From a bacterium 336/3 (GTDB taxonomy: Bacteria > Bacteroidota > Bacteroidia > Cytophagales > Thermonemataceae), in contig LJIE01000001.1 in NCBI GenBank assembly GCA_001281695.1, positions 2,308,586-2,372,585 of the forward strand: a stretch of DNA of 64,000 bases, read 5' to 3'. The notes beneath the pieces are model-generated. The model did no database searches and had not been told where the DNA came from. It saw only the letters and a list, made by a program, of their open reading frames with translations. Shown here piece by piece: positions 31,811 to 41,270 of the stretch. Made by a program: the position numbers and the translations under genes. The stretch's first letter is position 1. Every line of letters starts with the position of its first letter.

Positions 31811-32833
31811 TTACTTTGTCAATTGTATCCAACCACAATAATAAGGTTTTGCTTCATTATATTGCTGTGAGTCATATTCAAAAATAATTTTTTCAGGTTT
31901 GGAAATTGGTAAAAAAGCTACAAAAGCCCAATCTTTTTCTTTTGCTAAAATGAGAGCCTTACTACCTTTTGGAAATATACCTACTTGGTTACCTATAAGC
32001 GTTGGAGTTTTCTCATCAACCACACCTGTATCTTTAACAAAAGTGTGTGTTCTGAGAATCGTTCGAGATTTGGCTATGAAATTTTCAAACTGATTTAGAA
32101 ATTTTGGTGGCTTTTGGGTTTGAAAGGCATAGTATTGTTCTAAAAAATCTTCTAATACCCAATCATGACCTTTTTTCTTTAAAACTATACTTAAAAATAT
32201 TTGAGCATTTGAGTTTGCATATCCAACCAAATATCTAATCACAATTTGATTTTCTGTTTTTTTTACTCCTTCAAAGCTACCCGCATAATTGGCAATAGAT
32301 TGCCAGCGACCATTTTTTTTAGCATAAATCTCATAACCACTGGCTGGACCGAAAAGGTCTTGTGGAATACAAATCACATCAGCCTCTTGGTTTTGGTCAA
32401 AATCTACAACCATCGGTTTTTCCAAAAATTGATATGCAGGTGTATGATTCACAATTATTTCGTCAGAGTAATGAAAAACTGTATCATTACTTTCCTTTCT
32501 TAATTTTTCATTCCATATTTCTATCTCTTTTTGAGACATCCAAATTCCCCATAACTCAAGTAGCTGTTGGTAATTACGCAAGCCCATATAAGCGGGAGTG
32601 GTATTCCAACAAGCCTGATTTTTAAATTCTTTGACAAGAGCCTTTTTTTGAAAATGAGAGAGTTTGGCTTCGTATTTACCCAAAAATCTTTTGATGTTGT
32701 TATAATCTTGATAGATAGTATCAGGATAAATAACAGTAGAATGATTGCAAAACCCTAAAGGTACAGAGGTTTGTGCATAGCCAATGCTATACACAAACAG
32801 CCATATCCTCCAAAATAGGTTTTTTTTGTGCAT
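31811..32833 (-). CDS. Secreted protein, paralogue A of a tandem pair
   Basis: A 340-residue paralogue of the downstream gene, similar from end to end: KRFLGKYEAKLSHFQKKALV, MVVDFDQNQEADVICIPQ, SGYEIYAKKNGRWQSIANYA, QVGIFPKGSKALILAKEKDW and YYCGWIQL. The signal peptide is less regular (MHKKNLFWRIWLFVYSIGYAQ) but acceptable. The N-terminal half diverges more than the C-terminal half between the two copies. It lies 5 bases after the 32839-33471 gene, so the three genes are likely one transcript. Confidence 0.7.
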   Translation of the reverse strand: MHKKNLFWRIWLFVYSIGYAQTSVPLGFCNHSTVIYPDTIYQDYNNIKRFLGKYEAKLSHFQKKALVKEFKNQACWNTTPAYMGLRNYQQLLELWGIWMSQKEIEIWNEKLRKESNDTVFHYSDEIIVNHTPAYQFLEKPMVVDFDQNQEADVICIPQDLFGPASGYEIYAKKNGRWQSIANYAGSFEGVKKTENQIVIRYLVGYANSNAQIFLSIVLKKKGHDWVLEDFLEQYYAFQTQKPPKFLNQFENFIAKSRTILRTHTFVKDTGVVDEKTPTLIGNQVGIFPKGSKALILAKEKDWAFVAFLPISKPEKIIFEYDSQQYNEAKPYYCGWIQLTK

Positions 32834-32838
32834 AATTA

Positions 32839-33471
32839 TTACGAAACTTTGTTCTTATTAAACCAGTCTTCAATCGAAATGCCTTTCTGTTCATGTTTTA
32901 CTTTTTCACCAATTTTCTTTTTGGCTTCTTTGATAGATTTGCTGACCAAACTATGCGAAATACTTTCAGATTCTTTAATACCCATTTTTTTGAGAAGTTC
33001 TAATATTCTTTCTCCTCCAAAAAGTTTTAAAATAGGGTCATCAAAATCAATATAGCCATACGCTTTGGTTTTGAGGCTAATTTCACCCAATTTGAAAAGT
33101 ATCTCATCCTCATTTTGATTGAGTGGATAATGCTCTGCAAGCAATACAACGAGGTCTTTACTTGCAAACAACGACTTTATTTTTTCAGCATACTGATGAA
33201 ATGCACTCTCTGATAAAATATGAATTTGCTTATTATCTTTCAAATCATCAGCAGCTTTAACAAATACATAAGGCTTTTGCCCCAATTTAAATACTTCTTG
33301 AAGAGTGTTTTCAGTACGTTCAAAGAAATAAACAATCAAAACAGGCTTTGTCTCTGCATAGTTTTGTGCATCTTGCAACAAACCAGTCAAATGAGCAGAG
33401 GTAGTCATCCAAACTTTGTCTTCTAATTTTATAAGGGGAACAGAGGGTTTTTTACTGAAAAATGAGAACAT
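32839..33471 (-). CDS. Cytoplasmic protein of unknown function
   Basis: A 210-residue protein without signal peptide or membrane helix. It begins MFSFFSKKPSVPLIKLEDKV, has alternating alpha/beta segments (KPVLIVYFFERTENTLQEVF, DLVVLLAEHYPLNQNEDEIL), then GYIDFDDPILKLFGGERILE and a charged helical tail (SIKEAKKKIGEKVKHEQKG). The two DP/FGGE segments look conserved and functional, but I do not recognise the family. It is the first gene before the two secreted paralogues and diverges from uvrA. Confidence 0.55.
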   Translation of the reverse strand: MFSFFSKKPSVPLIKLEDKVWMTTSAHLTGLLQDAQNYAETKPVLIVYFFERTENTLQEVFKLGQKPYVFVKAADDLKDNKQIHILSESAFHQYAEKIKSLFASKDLVVLLAEHYPLNQNEDEILFKLGEISLKTKAYGYIDFDDPILKLFGGERILELLKKMGIKESESISHSLVSKSIKEAKKKIGEKVKHEQKGISIEDWFNKNKVS

Positions 33472-33612
33472 ATAATGTAGAGAATAGTTGAAAGTTCATA
33501 ATAGTCAAATCTATCAAAAAAAACGCCAAAATCATAAAATAAGCCAAGAAAAAAGTATTGTAGGTTGGTAGTTTTTTATTAAATTGCGTTTTCATAGCTT
33601 TTTAAGCATTTT

Positions 33613-36462
33613 ATGGCAACACAATCAGCGAAACAGTCTAAAAATATAGAAAATCTTTCTCCCAAAGAGTTTATTGTAATCAAAGGGGCAAAAGCCAACA
33701 ATCTAAAAAACATAGATGTAGTCATCCCTCGAAATAAATTAGTAGTCATTACAGGTGTTTCAGGCTCAGGGAAATCATCTTTAGCCTTTGATACACTTTT
33801 TGCTGAGGGGCAACGCATGTATGTAGAAAGTTTGAGTTCGTATGCAAGACAGTTTTTGGCTCGTATGCAAAAGCCTGAAGTAGAGTATATTAAAGGCATT
33901 TCTCCTGCTATTGCTATTGAACAGAAAGTAAGTACGAAAAATCCCCGTTCTACAGTAGGTACAACCACCGAAATTTATGATTACCTCAAACTTTTGTTTG
34001 CTCGTATTGGGAAAACGTATTCGCCAGTTTCAGGCAATCAGGTAAAAAAAGATACCGTAGAAAGTGTAGTGGATTTAATTCATACTTTTGCTGAAGGACA
34101 AAAAGTATCTGTTTTAAGCCCTCTCAAGCCCAATAAAGATAGAACTCTTGAAACGGAGTTAAAAATATTACTTCAGAAAGGTTATACACGTATTTATAGA
34201 AATCAGACGAACAAAGAAAGCGAAATACTTTTTATAGAAGATTTTTTAGAAACCAAAGACAAAGGACTTTCTAAGAAAAAATGGCAAGATTTGTATGTGT
34301 TAATTGATAGAGCTACTGTTCAACATGATAGCGAAGACAATCGTTTTCGTTTTGCAGATTCTGTGCAAACAGCTTTTTTTGAAGGTATAGGAGAGTGTAT
34401 GATTGATTTTATTGGAGTAGAAAAAAAAGTGTTTTCAGATAAATTTGAATTGGATGGAATTATTTTTGAAGAACCCAGTGTGAATTTCTTTAGTTTTAAC
34501 AATCCTTATGGGGCATGTAAACGTTGTGAGGGTTTTGGAAATGTATTGGGTGTAGATGAAGACTTGGTCATTCCTAACAAAACCCTTTCAATCTATGAAG
34601 ATGCAGTTGCTCCTTGGAAAACCGAAAAAATGAGTACATGGAAAGAGCAGTTCATCAAAAGGGCTGCTTTGTTTGATTTTCCTATTCATAGAGCCTACAA
34701 AGACCTTTCTGAAAAAGAAAAAGACTTTTTGTGGCAAGGAAATAAAGAGATTAAGGGTATCAACAAGTTTTTTGATTACATTGAAGGAGAAGCCCATAAA
34801 ATACAATACAGAGTACTTCTTTCTCGATATAGAGGACGTACAGTTTGTCCTGATTGTAAAGGAACACGCCTTCGTAAAGATGCTTTTTATGTAAAAGTAG
34901 ATGACAAATCCATGCAAGATTTGGTATTGATGCCCATTGATGAGCTTGCAGAGTTCTTTAAGAATATTAAACTTTCTGAATTTGACCAAAAAGTTGCCAA
35001 GAGAATCTTAAATGAGATAGAAAGCCGTTTGGATTTTATCTTAAAAGTTGGTTTGGGCTATCTAATGCTCAATCGTTTAACCTCTACACTTTCAGGTGGT
35101 GAATTTCAACGTATCAAATTAGCAACTTCATTAGGAAGTGCTTTGGTAGGCTCAATGTATATTCTTGATGAACCCAGTATAGGTTTACATCCCAAAGATA
35201 CTCAACAGCTTATCAAGGTATTAGAGAAACTCAGAGATTTAGGTAATACTGTGATTGTGGTAGAACATGAAGAAGAAATGATGCAAGTAGCTGACCATAT
35301 CATTGATATTGGCCCTTTTGCTGGTATATTGGGTGGAGAAGTGGTTTTTGAAGGCAATAAAGAAGATTTTGATGTAGAAAAATTCCCCAATTCCCAAACA
35401 TTGCGTTTCTTGAGTGGAAAAGATAGTATTGAAACACCCAAAATGCGTAGAAAATGGTCAAATAGCATTGAAATTAGAGGAGCAAGAGAAAATAACTTAA
35501 AAGATATTGATGTAAAATTCCCTTTAGGAATTTTTACAGTGATTACAGGCGTTTCAGGTTCAGGGAAATCAACGCTTATCAAAAAAATCTTATATCCAGC
35601 TTTAGGAAAGTATTTTGATGTGTATAGTGGAGATATTACAGGACGTTATGATGCTTTGGATGGTGCATTGAATTTGGTAACTGGTATAGAATTCATTGAT
35701 CAAAATCCTATTGGAAAGTCTTCTCGTTCAAATCCTGTTACATATGTAAAGGCTTATGACCATATCAGGGAATTATTTGCTAATCAGCAGCTTTCAAAAA
35801 GTAGAGGCTACAAAGCAGGTATATTTTCTTTTAATATCGAAGGTGGTAGATGTGAAGTGTGTCAGGGAGAGGGTGAAGTCAAAATTGAAATGCAATTTAT
35901 GGCTGATTTGTATTTGCCATGTGAGAGCTGTAAAGGAAAAAGATTCAAAGAAACTGTTTTGGAAGTAGAATATAAGAATAAAAATATTTATGATATTCTA
36001 AACCTCACAGTTGATGAAGCCATTACATTTTTTGCACAAGAACCTAAAATTTTAGATAAACTCCAGCCATTGCAGGAAGTAGGCTTGGGTTATGTGAAAT
36101 TGGGACAATCTTCCAATACTCTTTCAGGTGGGGAGGCTCAAAGAATAAAATTGGCTTGCTTTTTGGACAAGAATCTATCAAAACAAGGTAAAAAGATTTT
36201 TATTTTTGATGAACCAACCACAGGATTACATTTTTTAGATATTAAAAAATTATTAAAATCTTTGAATGCCTTAATAGAACAAGGAAATACAGTTATTGTG
36301 ATTGAACATAATTTAGAAGTCATTAAAACAGCCGATTGGGTGATAGATTTAGGACCAGAAGGAGGAATAAATGGGGGAGAAGTTTGTTTTGAAGGTACTC
36401 CAGAAGATTTAATCAATCAAAAAAATAATTATACTGCGAAGTTTTTGAAGTTACATTTATGA
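33613..36462 (+). CDS. uvrA: UvrABC nucleotide-excision repair ATPase subunit A
   Basis: Recognises bulky DNA lesions and loads UvrB. The 949-residue length is normal. Two ABC ATPase halves are complete: first Walker A GVSGSGKSSLAFDTLF, signature LSGGEFQRIKLA, Walker B MYILDEPSIGLH; second Walker A GVSGSGKSTLIKKILY, signature LSGGEAQRIKLA, Walker B IFIFDEPTTGLHF. Zinc-binding CxxC pairs are seen in CKRCEGFG, CPDCKGTR, CEVCQGEG and CESCKGKR. Cytoplasmic. It has its own transcript; no uvrB or uvrC is in the window. No LexA-like site was recognised upstream. Confidence 0.98.
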   Translation: MATQSAKQSKNIENLSPKEFIVIKGAKANNLKNIDVVIPRNKLVVITGVSGSGKSSLAFDTLFAEGQRMYVESLSSYARQFLARMQKPEVEYIKGISPAIAIEQKVSTKNPRSTVGTTTEIYDYLKLLFARIGKTYSPVSGNQVKKDTVESVVDLIHTFAEGQKVSVLSPLKPNKDRTLETELKILLQKGYTRIYRNQTNKESEILFIEDFLETKDKGLSKKKWQDLYVLIDRATVQHDSEDNRFRFADSVQTAFFEGIGECMIDFIGVEKKVFSDKFELDGIIFEEPSVNFFSFNNPYGACKRCEGFGNVLGVDEDLVIPNKTLSIYEDAVAPWKTEKMSTWKEQFIKRAALFDFPIHRAYKDLSEKEKDFLWQGNKEIKGINKFFDYIEGEAHKIQYRVLLSRYRGRTVCPDCKGTRLRKDAFYVKVDDKSMQDLVLMPIDELAEFFKNIKLSEFDQKVAKRILNEIESRLDFILKVGLGYLMLNRLTSTLSGGEFQRIKLATSLGSALVGSMYILDEPSIGLHPKDTQQLIKVLEKLRDLGNTVIVVEHEEEMMQVADHIIDIGPFAGILGGEVVFEGNKEDFDVEKFPNSQTLRFLSGKDSIETPKMRRKWSNSIEIRGARENNLKDIDVKFPLGIFTVITGVSGSGKSTLIKKILYPALGKYFDVYSGDITGRYDALDGALNLVTGIEFIDQNPIGKSSRSNPVTYVKAYDHIRELFANQQLSKSRGYKAGIFSFNIEGGRCEVCQGEGEVKIEMQFMADLYLPCESCKGKRFKETVLEVEYKNKNIYDILNLTVDEAITFFAQEPKILDKLQPLQEVGLGYVKLGQSSNTLSGGEAQRIKLACFLDKNLSKQGKKIFIFDEPTTGLHFLDIKKLLKSLNALIEQGNTVIVIEHNLEVIKTADWVIDLGPEGGINGGEVCFEGTPEDLINQKNNYTAKFLKLHL

Positions 36463-36506
36463 AAAGAGTCAAGAAATTAGATACAAGAATCAAGACTTGA
36501 TTTTAT

Positions 36507-36531
36507 CATTTAGCATTCACCATTTAGCATT
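36507..36531 (+). repeat. Short direct repeat before the beta-helix gene
   Basis: CATTTAGCATT occurs at 36507-36517 and again at 36521-36531, three bases apart, ending just before the ATG at 36539. It may be a binding site or chance in AT-rich DNA. Confidence 0.4.
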
Positions 36532-36538
36532 TAACTTT

Positions 36539-37891
36539 ATGTTTCGTCATTTTTTGATTGTATTTATATACGGTATATTAGGGTCTTGGCTATTTTTTTC
36601 ATGTAAATCTAAAAATGAGCTATTTACAGATAATCCTGATGCTCTTCAGTTTTCGGAAGATGCTATTGTATTTGATACAGTGCTGGCAAGTATCCCAACA
36701 GCTACCAAACGCCTGAGAGTGTATAATCCCAATAAAAGAGCTGTTAAAATTAAAAGAGTGTATATTGGTAGCCAAAGCGATAAAGAATACACAGTTTTAT
36801 TAAATGGTGAAAAAAATACACAATTTTCGGATATTGAGTTATTAGGTGGAGATAGCTTGCTGATAATCGTTTCTGCTAATATCGAAAATCGAAACCAAAA
36901 TGAGATTTATCAGGCATATGATTCTTTGATGTTTGAACTTTCAAATCGAGAGCAAAATGTGAAATTACTGACTTGGGCTGATAACGTTCGTGTTATATCA
37001 GGGCAGATTTCTTGTGGAACGGTTTGGGATAGTCAAAGACCTTATTTACTAAAAGGAGAGGTAAAAGTGCCAACGGGTTGTAATCTAACCATCGAAAAAG
37101 GTACAAGAGTATATGCTTTCAATGATGCCAAAATAGAAGTTTTTGGTTCGTTAAATGTAAAGGGTAGCCCCGACACAATAGTTCAATTTAAATATTTTAG
37201 ACAAGAAACTGCCCTTAAAAATGTATTGGGAGCTTGGGAGGGCATTCGATTCAGAAAAACAAGCATAGGTAATACCATTCGTTTTGCTGAAATTGAAAAT
37301 GCTAAAGTGGGTATTTTTGTAGATACTTCAGAAGTGCTTTTAGAAAGTTCAAAAATTCAGAATATGTCTGAGGTGGGGCTTGTAGGACTCAAATCAAAGG
37401 TTTTACTTCGGAATACACTTATCAATAACTGTTTACTCAGGCTTTTGCAAGCAACCAATGGTGGTGAATACGAAATAGTACACTGTACCTTAGCCAATTT
37501 TGAGTTTTTCTTCAATAGACAAGATGAGGCTGGTAGTGTTTTTATCAATCAGCAAGGAGCAAACACAATGACAATCAGGTTGTTTAATAATATTTTTTGG
37601 GGAAATTTGAAAGATGAAATAGTTTTTTCAGGAGAAGCACTCGATTTGTCAGCAGCTAATAATATTTTTAGAACACAAGTTTATAAAGATGTTCTCAATA
37701 CGAATCAAAACTTAATTAATCTTACAAATCAGCGAACAGACTCATTGTTTAAAAATCCAAGATTATTTAGATATGAATTACCCTCTATATCACCAGCAAT
37801 AAATAAAGGTGTTGGCACATCTATTACTACAGATATTTTAGGAAAACTAAGAACATTACCTCCAGATTTAGGAGCTTATGAATATCGTTAG
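36539..37891 (+). CDS. Lipoprotein with right-handed parallel beta-helix
   Basis: The ATG at 36539 gives 450 residues with signal peptide and lipobox (ILGSWLFFSC). The frame before it starts with TTG and runs through a repeat, so it is not used. An N-terminal beta domain (RLRVYNPNKRAVKIKRVYIG) is followed from about 170 by a pectate-lyase-like beta-helix (GCNLTIEKGTRVYAFNDAKI, NTIRFAEIENAKVGIFVDTS, GLVGLKSKVLLRNTLINNCL) ending DLGAYEYR, a typical end for such helices in Bacteroidota. Surface or periplasmic carbohydrate binding is possible, but no catalytic residues are evident. Confidence 0.78.
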   Translation: MFRHFLIVFIYGILGSWLFFSCKSKNELFTDNPDALQFSEDAIVFDTVLASIPTATKRLRVYNPNKRAVKIKRVYIGSQSDKEYTVLLNGEKNTQFSDIELLGGDSLLIIVSANIENRNQNEIYQAYDSLMFELSNREQNVKLLTWADNVRVISGQISCGTVWDSQRPYLLKGEVKVPTGCNLTIEKGTRVYAFNDAKIEVFGSLNVKGSPDTIVQFKYFRQETALKNVLGAWEGIRFRKTSIGNTIRFAEIENAKVGIFVDTSEVLLESSKIQNMSEVGLVGLKSKVLLRNTLINNCLLRLLQATNGGEYEIVHCTLANFEFFFNRQDEAGSVFINQQGANTMTIRLFNNIFWGNLKDEIVFSGEALDLSAANNIFRTQVYKDVLNTNQNLINLTNQRTDSLFKNPRLFRYELPSISPAINKGVGTSITTDILGKLRTLPPDLGAYEYR

Positions 37892-37995
37892 AAAATAATC
37901 GAAAAAATTAAAAATAGGAAAAAAACTTACTTTGTTAAAAAGGACTGAATTTGCATAAACTCTAAAAAAGTATATTTTTACAAAAAATAAAGCTT

Positions 37996-40440
37996 ATGCA
38001 AGCTGTTGGATACAGATACATCATACTAATTATTATATTATTTTTTAAACTATTTTCCTCCAAAGCACAAACGGAATCTTGGGAAGTCTTGGAAGAGAAA
38101 TGGAATACGGCGTTGTTTAATTCAACAGAAAAACTAGAATTAAGCATAGCTTTGAGCCAAGAACTTGCTGATGATCAAATAGAAAAATCCATATTTTATG
38201 CTCAAGAAGCTCTCAAAATTATAGAAAAGAATAACGATATTTCTAAGAAACTTAAAGGAGATGTCTATCTTGTGCTTTCAGAAATTTATGCAAGAAAACG
38301 TTACGAAAAAGAAGCAACCACTTATTTAGAAAAATCGAAAAATTATACAGATACTACATCATCCAAATTTATTTATCACCAAACACTTATTCAGGGTCTC
38401 TTTATAAGTCCTTTACAAGCATCCAAAACATTAGAAAAGCATTTATCTAAAAATCAACCTATAAATCTGGAACTTGGGTTTATTTATCTAGAATATGCAA
38501 TCAATCAGTTACGTCAAAAAAATTATAATAAATCTGTTGAGTTTATAGAAAAAGCCGAAAAAATCTTTATTAAATTCAATAAAATCAAATATTTAGCTCG
38601 TTGCTATAATAACAAAGGCTTAATATATAAAAACATGCATTTATATGTATTAAGCATCGAAAATTATATCAAGGCTGTTAAACTATATAAAAGTATCAAT
38701 TCTGAGAATCGTAACTTGTCTATTACATATCTCAATTTAGGTAATATTTATATTATTCGTCCCCAAGATACTTTTTACCGTAAAAGTGCAAAAGAAGCTT
38801 ATATCAAAAGTTTAGAAATAGCTGAAAAAATTAAGGATACAGCCCAAATAATTAGTGTATATGAACGTTTGGGCTCTCTAGCACTATTAAGTAAAAATAT
38901 TCCAGTAGCTACTACATACTTTTCAAAAGGTTTTGATTTAGCAAAAAAGATAAAATCCATTCACTTTCAAAATTTCTTAAATATACGATTAGCCAAAGCT
39001 CATTTTGATAGTGAAGATGCTCTAAAAGCAGAGAGTATTTTGATTGAAGTAATAGCGAACACCCAAAATAAAGGTGATATAGGAATGTTTATTGATGCCG
39101 TATCTGTTTTGGCCAATATTTATCAAAAGATGGGGGAATATCAAAAATCTATCAATATTTTGAATAAAGGGATAGAAATTGCTATAAAAAATGATTTGAA
39201 ACTCTTTCTTATGGGGTTTTATAATATACAAGCTACTAATTTTATAAAACTGAATCGTTTGAATGAAGCAGAGAAGAGTCTGCAAAATATTGAAAACCTC
39301 AGAGATCTGACAGATGAAAATATATTGCAGACACTCTACCAAAATCATAAACAAATCGACTCAGCTAGAGGTAATTACTTACAGGCTTTAGAATGGAATA
39401 ATAAATACATCAGATTGACAGACTCTCTCAATTATACAGAACGTCTGAGAGGATTTGCAGAACTCCAACAAAAATTTGAGTTAGAAGAAAAAGAATTAGC
39501 ATTCCAAAAACTCAAAAACCAAAATGAGCAAGAAATAGCCAATAACAAACGTAATCAGAACTTTATTGTGATTTTAGTGTTTGCTTTCTTGATAGCAACT
39601 TCTTTAGGAGTAGTATTGTGGTTCAATCGAAAAAAACTCAAAGAAAAAAACAGCAAGATTCTCGCACAAGAAAAAGATCTACTTAACTTTTCGGATAAGT
39701 TAGCTATTGCTAATGAAGAACTCATTAGAAAACACGAATTTGATAATACTTTACTTACAATTATCTCACATGATTTGAAAGGACCAATTCAATCTGTAAA
39801 GACACTCTTGGAAATGATGCAAAGTGGGGCATTTCAAGCAGAAAATTATCAGAACTTGCTTAGTTTGGCAACAGTTTCTTTGAACTCATCAAGTTCTTTG
39901 CTTGAAAATATACTTTTTTGGGCAAAATCATACCAAAATGATTTTCAGATGAAAAATAAAGAAATTCATCTTAGAAACTTATGTGACAGGACTATTGACT
40001 TGCTTGCTCTCCAAGCAGAACAAAAAAACATTATGCTTGAAAACCAAATTCCTGATGATTTAGTATGTTATATTGATGAAGATACTTTAAGTCTTACTAT
40101 CAGAAATTTGATAGCCAATGCTATTAAGTTTACGTTGTATGGTAAAGTAACAATAGATGCTTATTATAATGAAAATTATTGCTGCATTTCAGTTGCAGAT
40201 ACAGGTATAGGCATTGCTCCTACAAATTTAGAAAAAATATTCTCTAGAAAATATTACACCAAGGGGACTAACAAAGAAAAAGGTACAGGTTTAGGTTTGA
40301 TGTTGTGTAAAGAGTTTGTGGAAAGAAATAAAGGCTCTATTAGTGTAAAAAGTACAATAGGACAAGGAAGTATATTTACTATCCAACTTCCTATCCCTCA
40401 TATTAAAGATAGAAAGTTGGAAATACATTCTTTAAAATGA
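37996..40440 (+). CDS. TPR-repeat sensor histidine kinase
   Basis: An 814-residue kinase: signal or anchor segment at the N-terminus, about ten TPR-like repeats in the periplasm (residues 40-490), one membrane helix at about 518-541 (FIVILVFAFLIATSLGVVLW), then a cytoplasmic kinase core. The H-box is ISHDLKGPIQSV with His592; the ATPase domain has the N-box (RNLIANAIKF), G1 (VADTGIGI) and G2 (KGTGLGLMLCKEF). It should phosphorylate itself and then a response regulator, but none is adjacent. The gene overlaps the converging cysQ stop by nine bases. This complete kinase contrasts with the two ATPase-less proteins at 29780 and 52345. Confidence 0.92.
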   Translation: MQAVGYRYIILIIILFFKLFSSKAQTESWEVLEEKWNTALFNSTEKLELSIALSQELADDQIEKSIFYAQEALKIIEKNNDISKKLKGDVYLVLSEIYARKRYEKEATTYLEKSKNYTDTTSSKFIYHQTLIQGLFISPLQASKTLEKHLSKNQPINLELGFIYLEYAINQLRQKNYNKSVEFIEKAEKIFIKFNKIKYLARCYNNKGLIYKNMHLYVLSIENYIKAVKLYKSINSENRNLSITYLNLGNIYIIRPQDTFYRKSAKEAYIKSLEIAEKIKDTAQIISVYERLGSLALLSKNIPVATTYFSKGFDLAKKIKSIHFQNFLNIRLAKAHFDSEDALKAESILIEVIANTQNKGDIGMFIDAVSVLANIYQKMGEYQKSINILNKGIEIAIKNDLKLFLMGFYNIQATNFIKLNRLNEAEKSLQNIENLRDLTDENILQTLYQNHKQIDSARGNYLQALEWNNKYIRLTDSLNYTERLRGFAELQQKFELEEKELAFQKLKNQNEQEIANNKRNQNFIVILVFAFLIATSLGVVLWFNRKKLKEKNSKILAQEKDLLNFSDKLAIANEELIRKHEFDNTLLTIISHDLKGPIQSVKTLLEMMQSGAFQAENYQNLLSLATVSLNSSSSLLENILFWAKSYQNDFQMKNKEIHLRNLCDRTIDLLALQAEQKNIMLENQIPDDLVCYIDEDTLSLTIRNLIANAIKFTLYGKVTIDAYYNENYCCISVADTGIGIAPTNLEKIFSRKYYTKGTNKEKGTGLGLMLCKEFVERNKGSISVKSTIGQGSIFTIQLPIPHIKDRKLEIHSLK

Positions 40441-41187
40441 TTTACATAGAAAAGAACCATTGAGCAAGGTGGTTTTATTGTAGTTAAAAGTCTTACCATA
40501 CTCATCTAAAACTACTCCACCAGCTTCTTCTACCAAAATTTGTCCTGCTGCTGTGTCCCATTCCATTGTTGGGTTGAACCTATAATAGAAATCGGCTTTG
40601 CCTTCTGCTAACAAACAGAATTTCAAGGCACTTCCCATTGCTATGGTTTGTTTGATTTTATATTTTTCGAGCATTTTTTTATCTTCAGAAGCTAAATGTG
40701 AACGACTAATAGCTGCCACCAAATCTTTTTGAGATACATTTTTTCTTACTTGTATTTTTTGTGTAAGCTTCTCTCTCTTAAAAGCTCCTTTACCTTTTTC
40801 TGCCCAATAAACATTGTCTAAGGCAGGAGCCTGAATAATGCCTAAGATAGGTGTTGAGTCTTGTATAAGAGCTAAGTTAATGGTGAATTGACCATTTTTG
40901 TCAATAAACTCTTTGGTGCCATCCAAAGGGTCTAAAAGCCAAAAATATTTCCACTTTTTACGAGTACTGTAATCAGGGATATCATCTTCTTCAGAAATAA
41001 TAGGTATTTTTGGAGTATGTTCTTCCAAAAACTCTTTAATGATTTGGTGTGATATTTGGTCGGCTTGTGTGAGAGGTGAGTTATCTGCCTTTTGAGTTAT
41101 TTGAAAATCTTGATTGTAAATATTCATGATTTCTTGGCTGGCTTGCCTCATGGTTTCTAAAATAGTGTCTAAATTGTACATAAGCAT
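40432..41187 (-). CDS. cysQ: 3'(2'),5'-bisphosphate nucleotidase
   Basis: Removes the 3'-phosphate from phosphoadenosine phosphate (PAP), a by-product of sulfate assimilation and acyl-carrier modification. A member of the inositol monophosphatase superfamily with the metal-binding blocks PIISEEDD, WLLDPLDGTKEF and the C-terminal MEWDTAAGQILVEEAGG. The length of about 250 residues is normal. Three in-frame starts exist (TTG 41199, ATG 41187, ATG 41181); an ATG is preferred. Cytoplasmic. No sulfate-assimilation genes are nearby. Confidence 0.9.
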   Translation of the reverse strand: MLMYNLDTILETMRQASQEIMNIYNQDFQITQKADNSPLTQADQISHQIIKEFLEEHTPKIPIISEEDDIPDYSTRKKWKYFWLLDPLDGTKEFIDKNGQFTINLALIQDSTPILGIIQAPALDNVYWAEKGKGAFKREKLTQKIQVRKNVSQKDLVAAISRSHLASEDKKMLEKYKIKQTIAMGSALKFCLLAEGKADFYYRFNPTMEWDTAAGQILVEEAGGVVLDEYGKTFNYNKTTLLNGSFLCKSF

Positions 41188-41270
41188 TTTGTAACACAAT
41201 AAATGTGGTTTTATGATAAAAATGAGCTAGATTTGCCTAAATTTATACCAATAATTTTGTAAAATCATAT

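Noticed and set aside
33579-33968. 129-codon frame on the minus strand opposite the start of uvrA
   Set aside because: Lies wholly antisense to a strongly conserved gene; its sequence has no domain and arises from uvrA codon bias.
34588-34989. 133-codon minus-strand frame inside uvrA
   Set aside because: Antisense shadow of uvrA with no start context or recognisable protein features.
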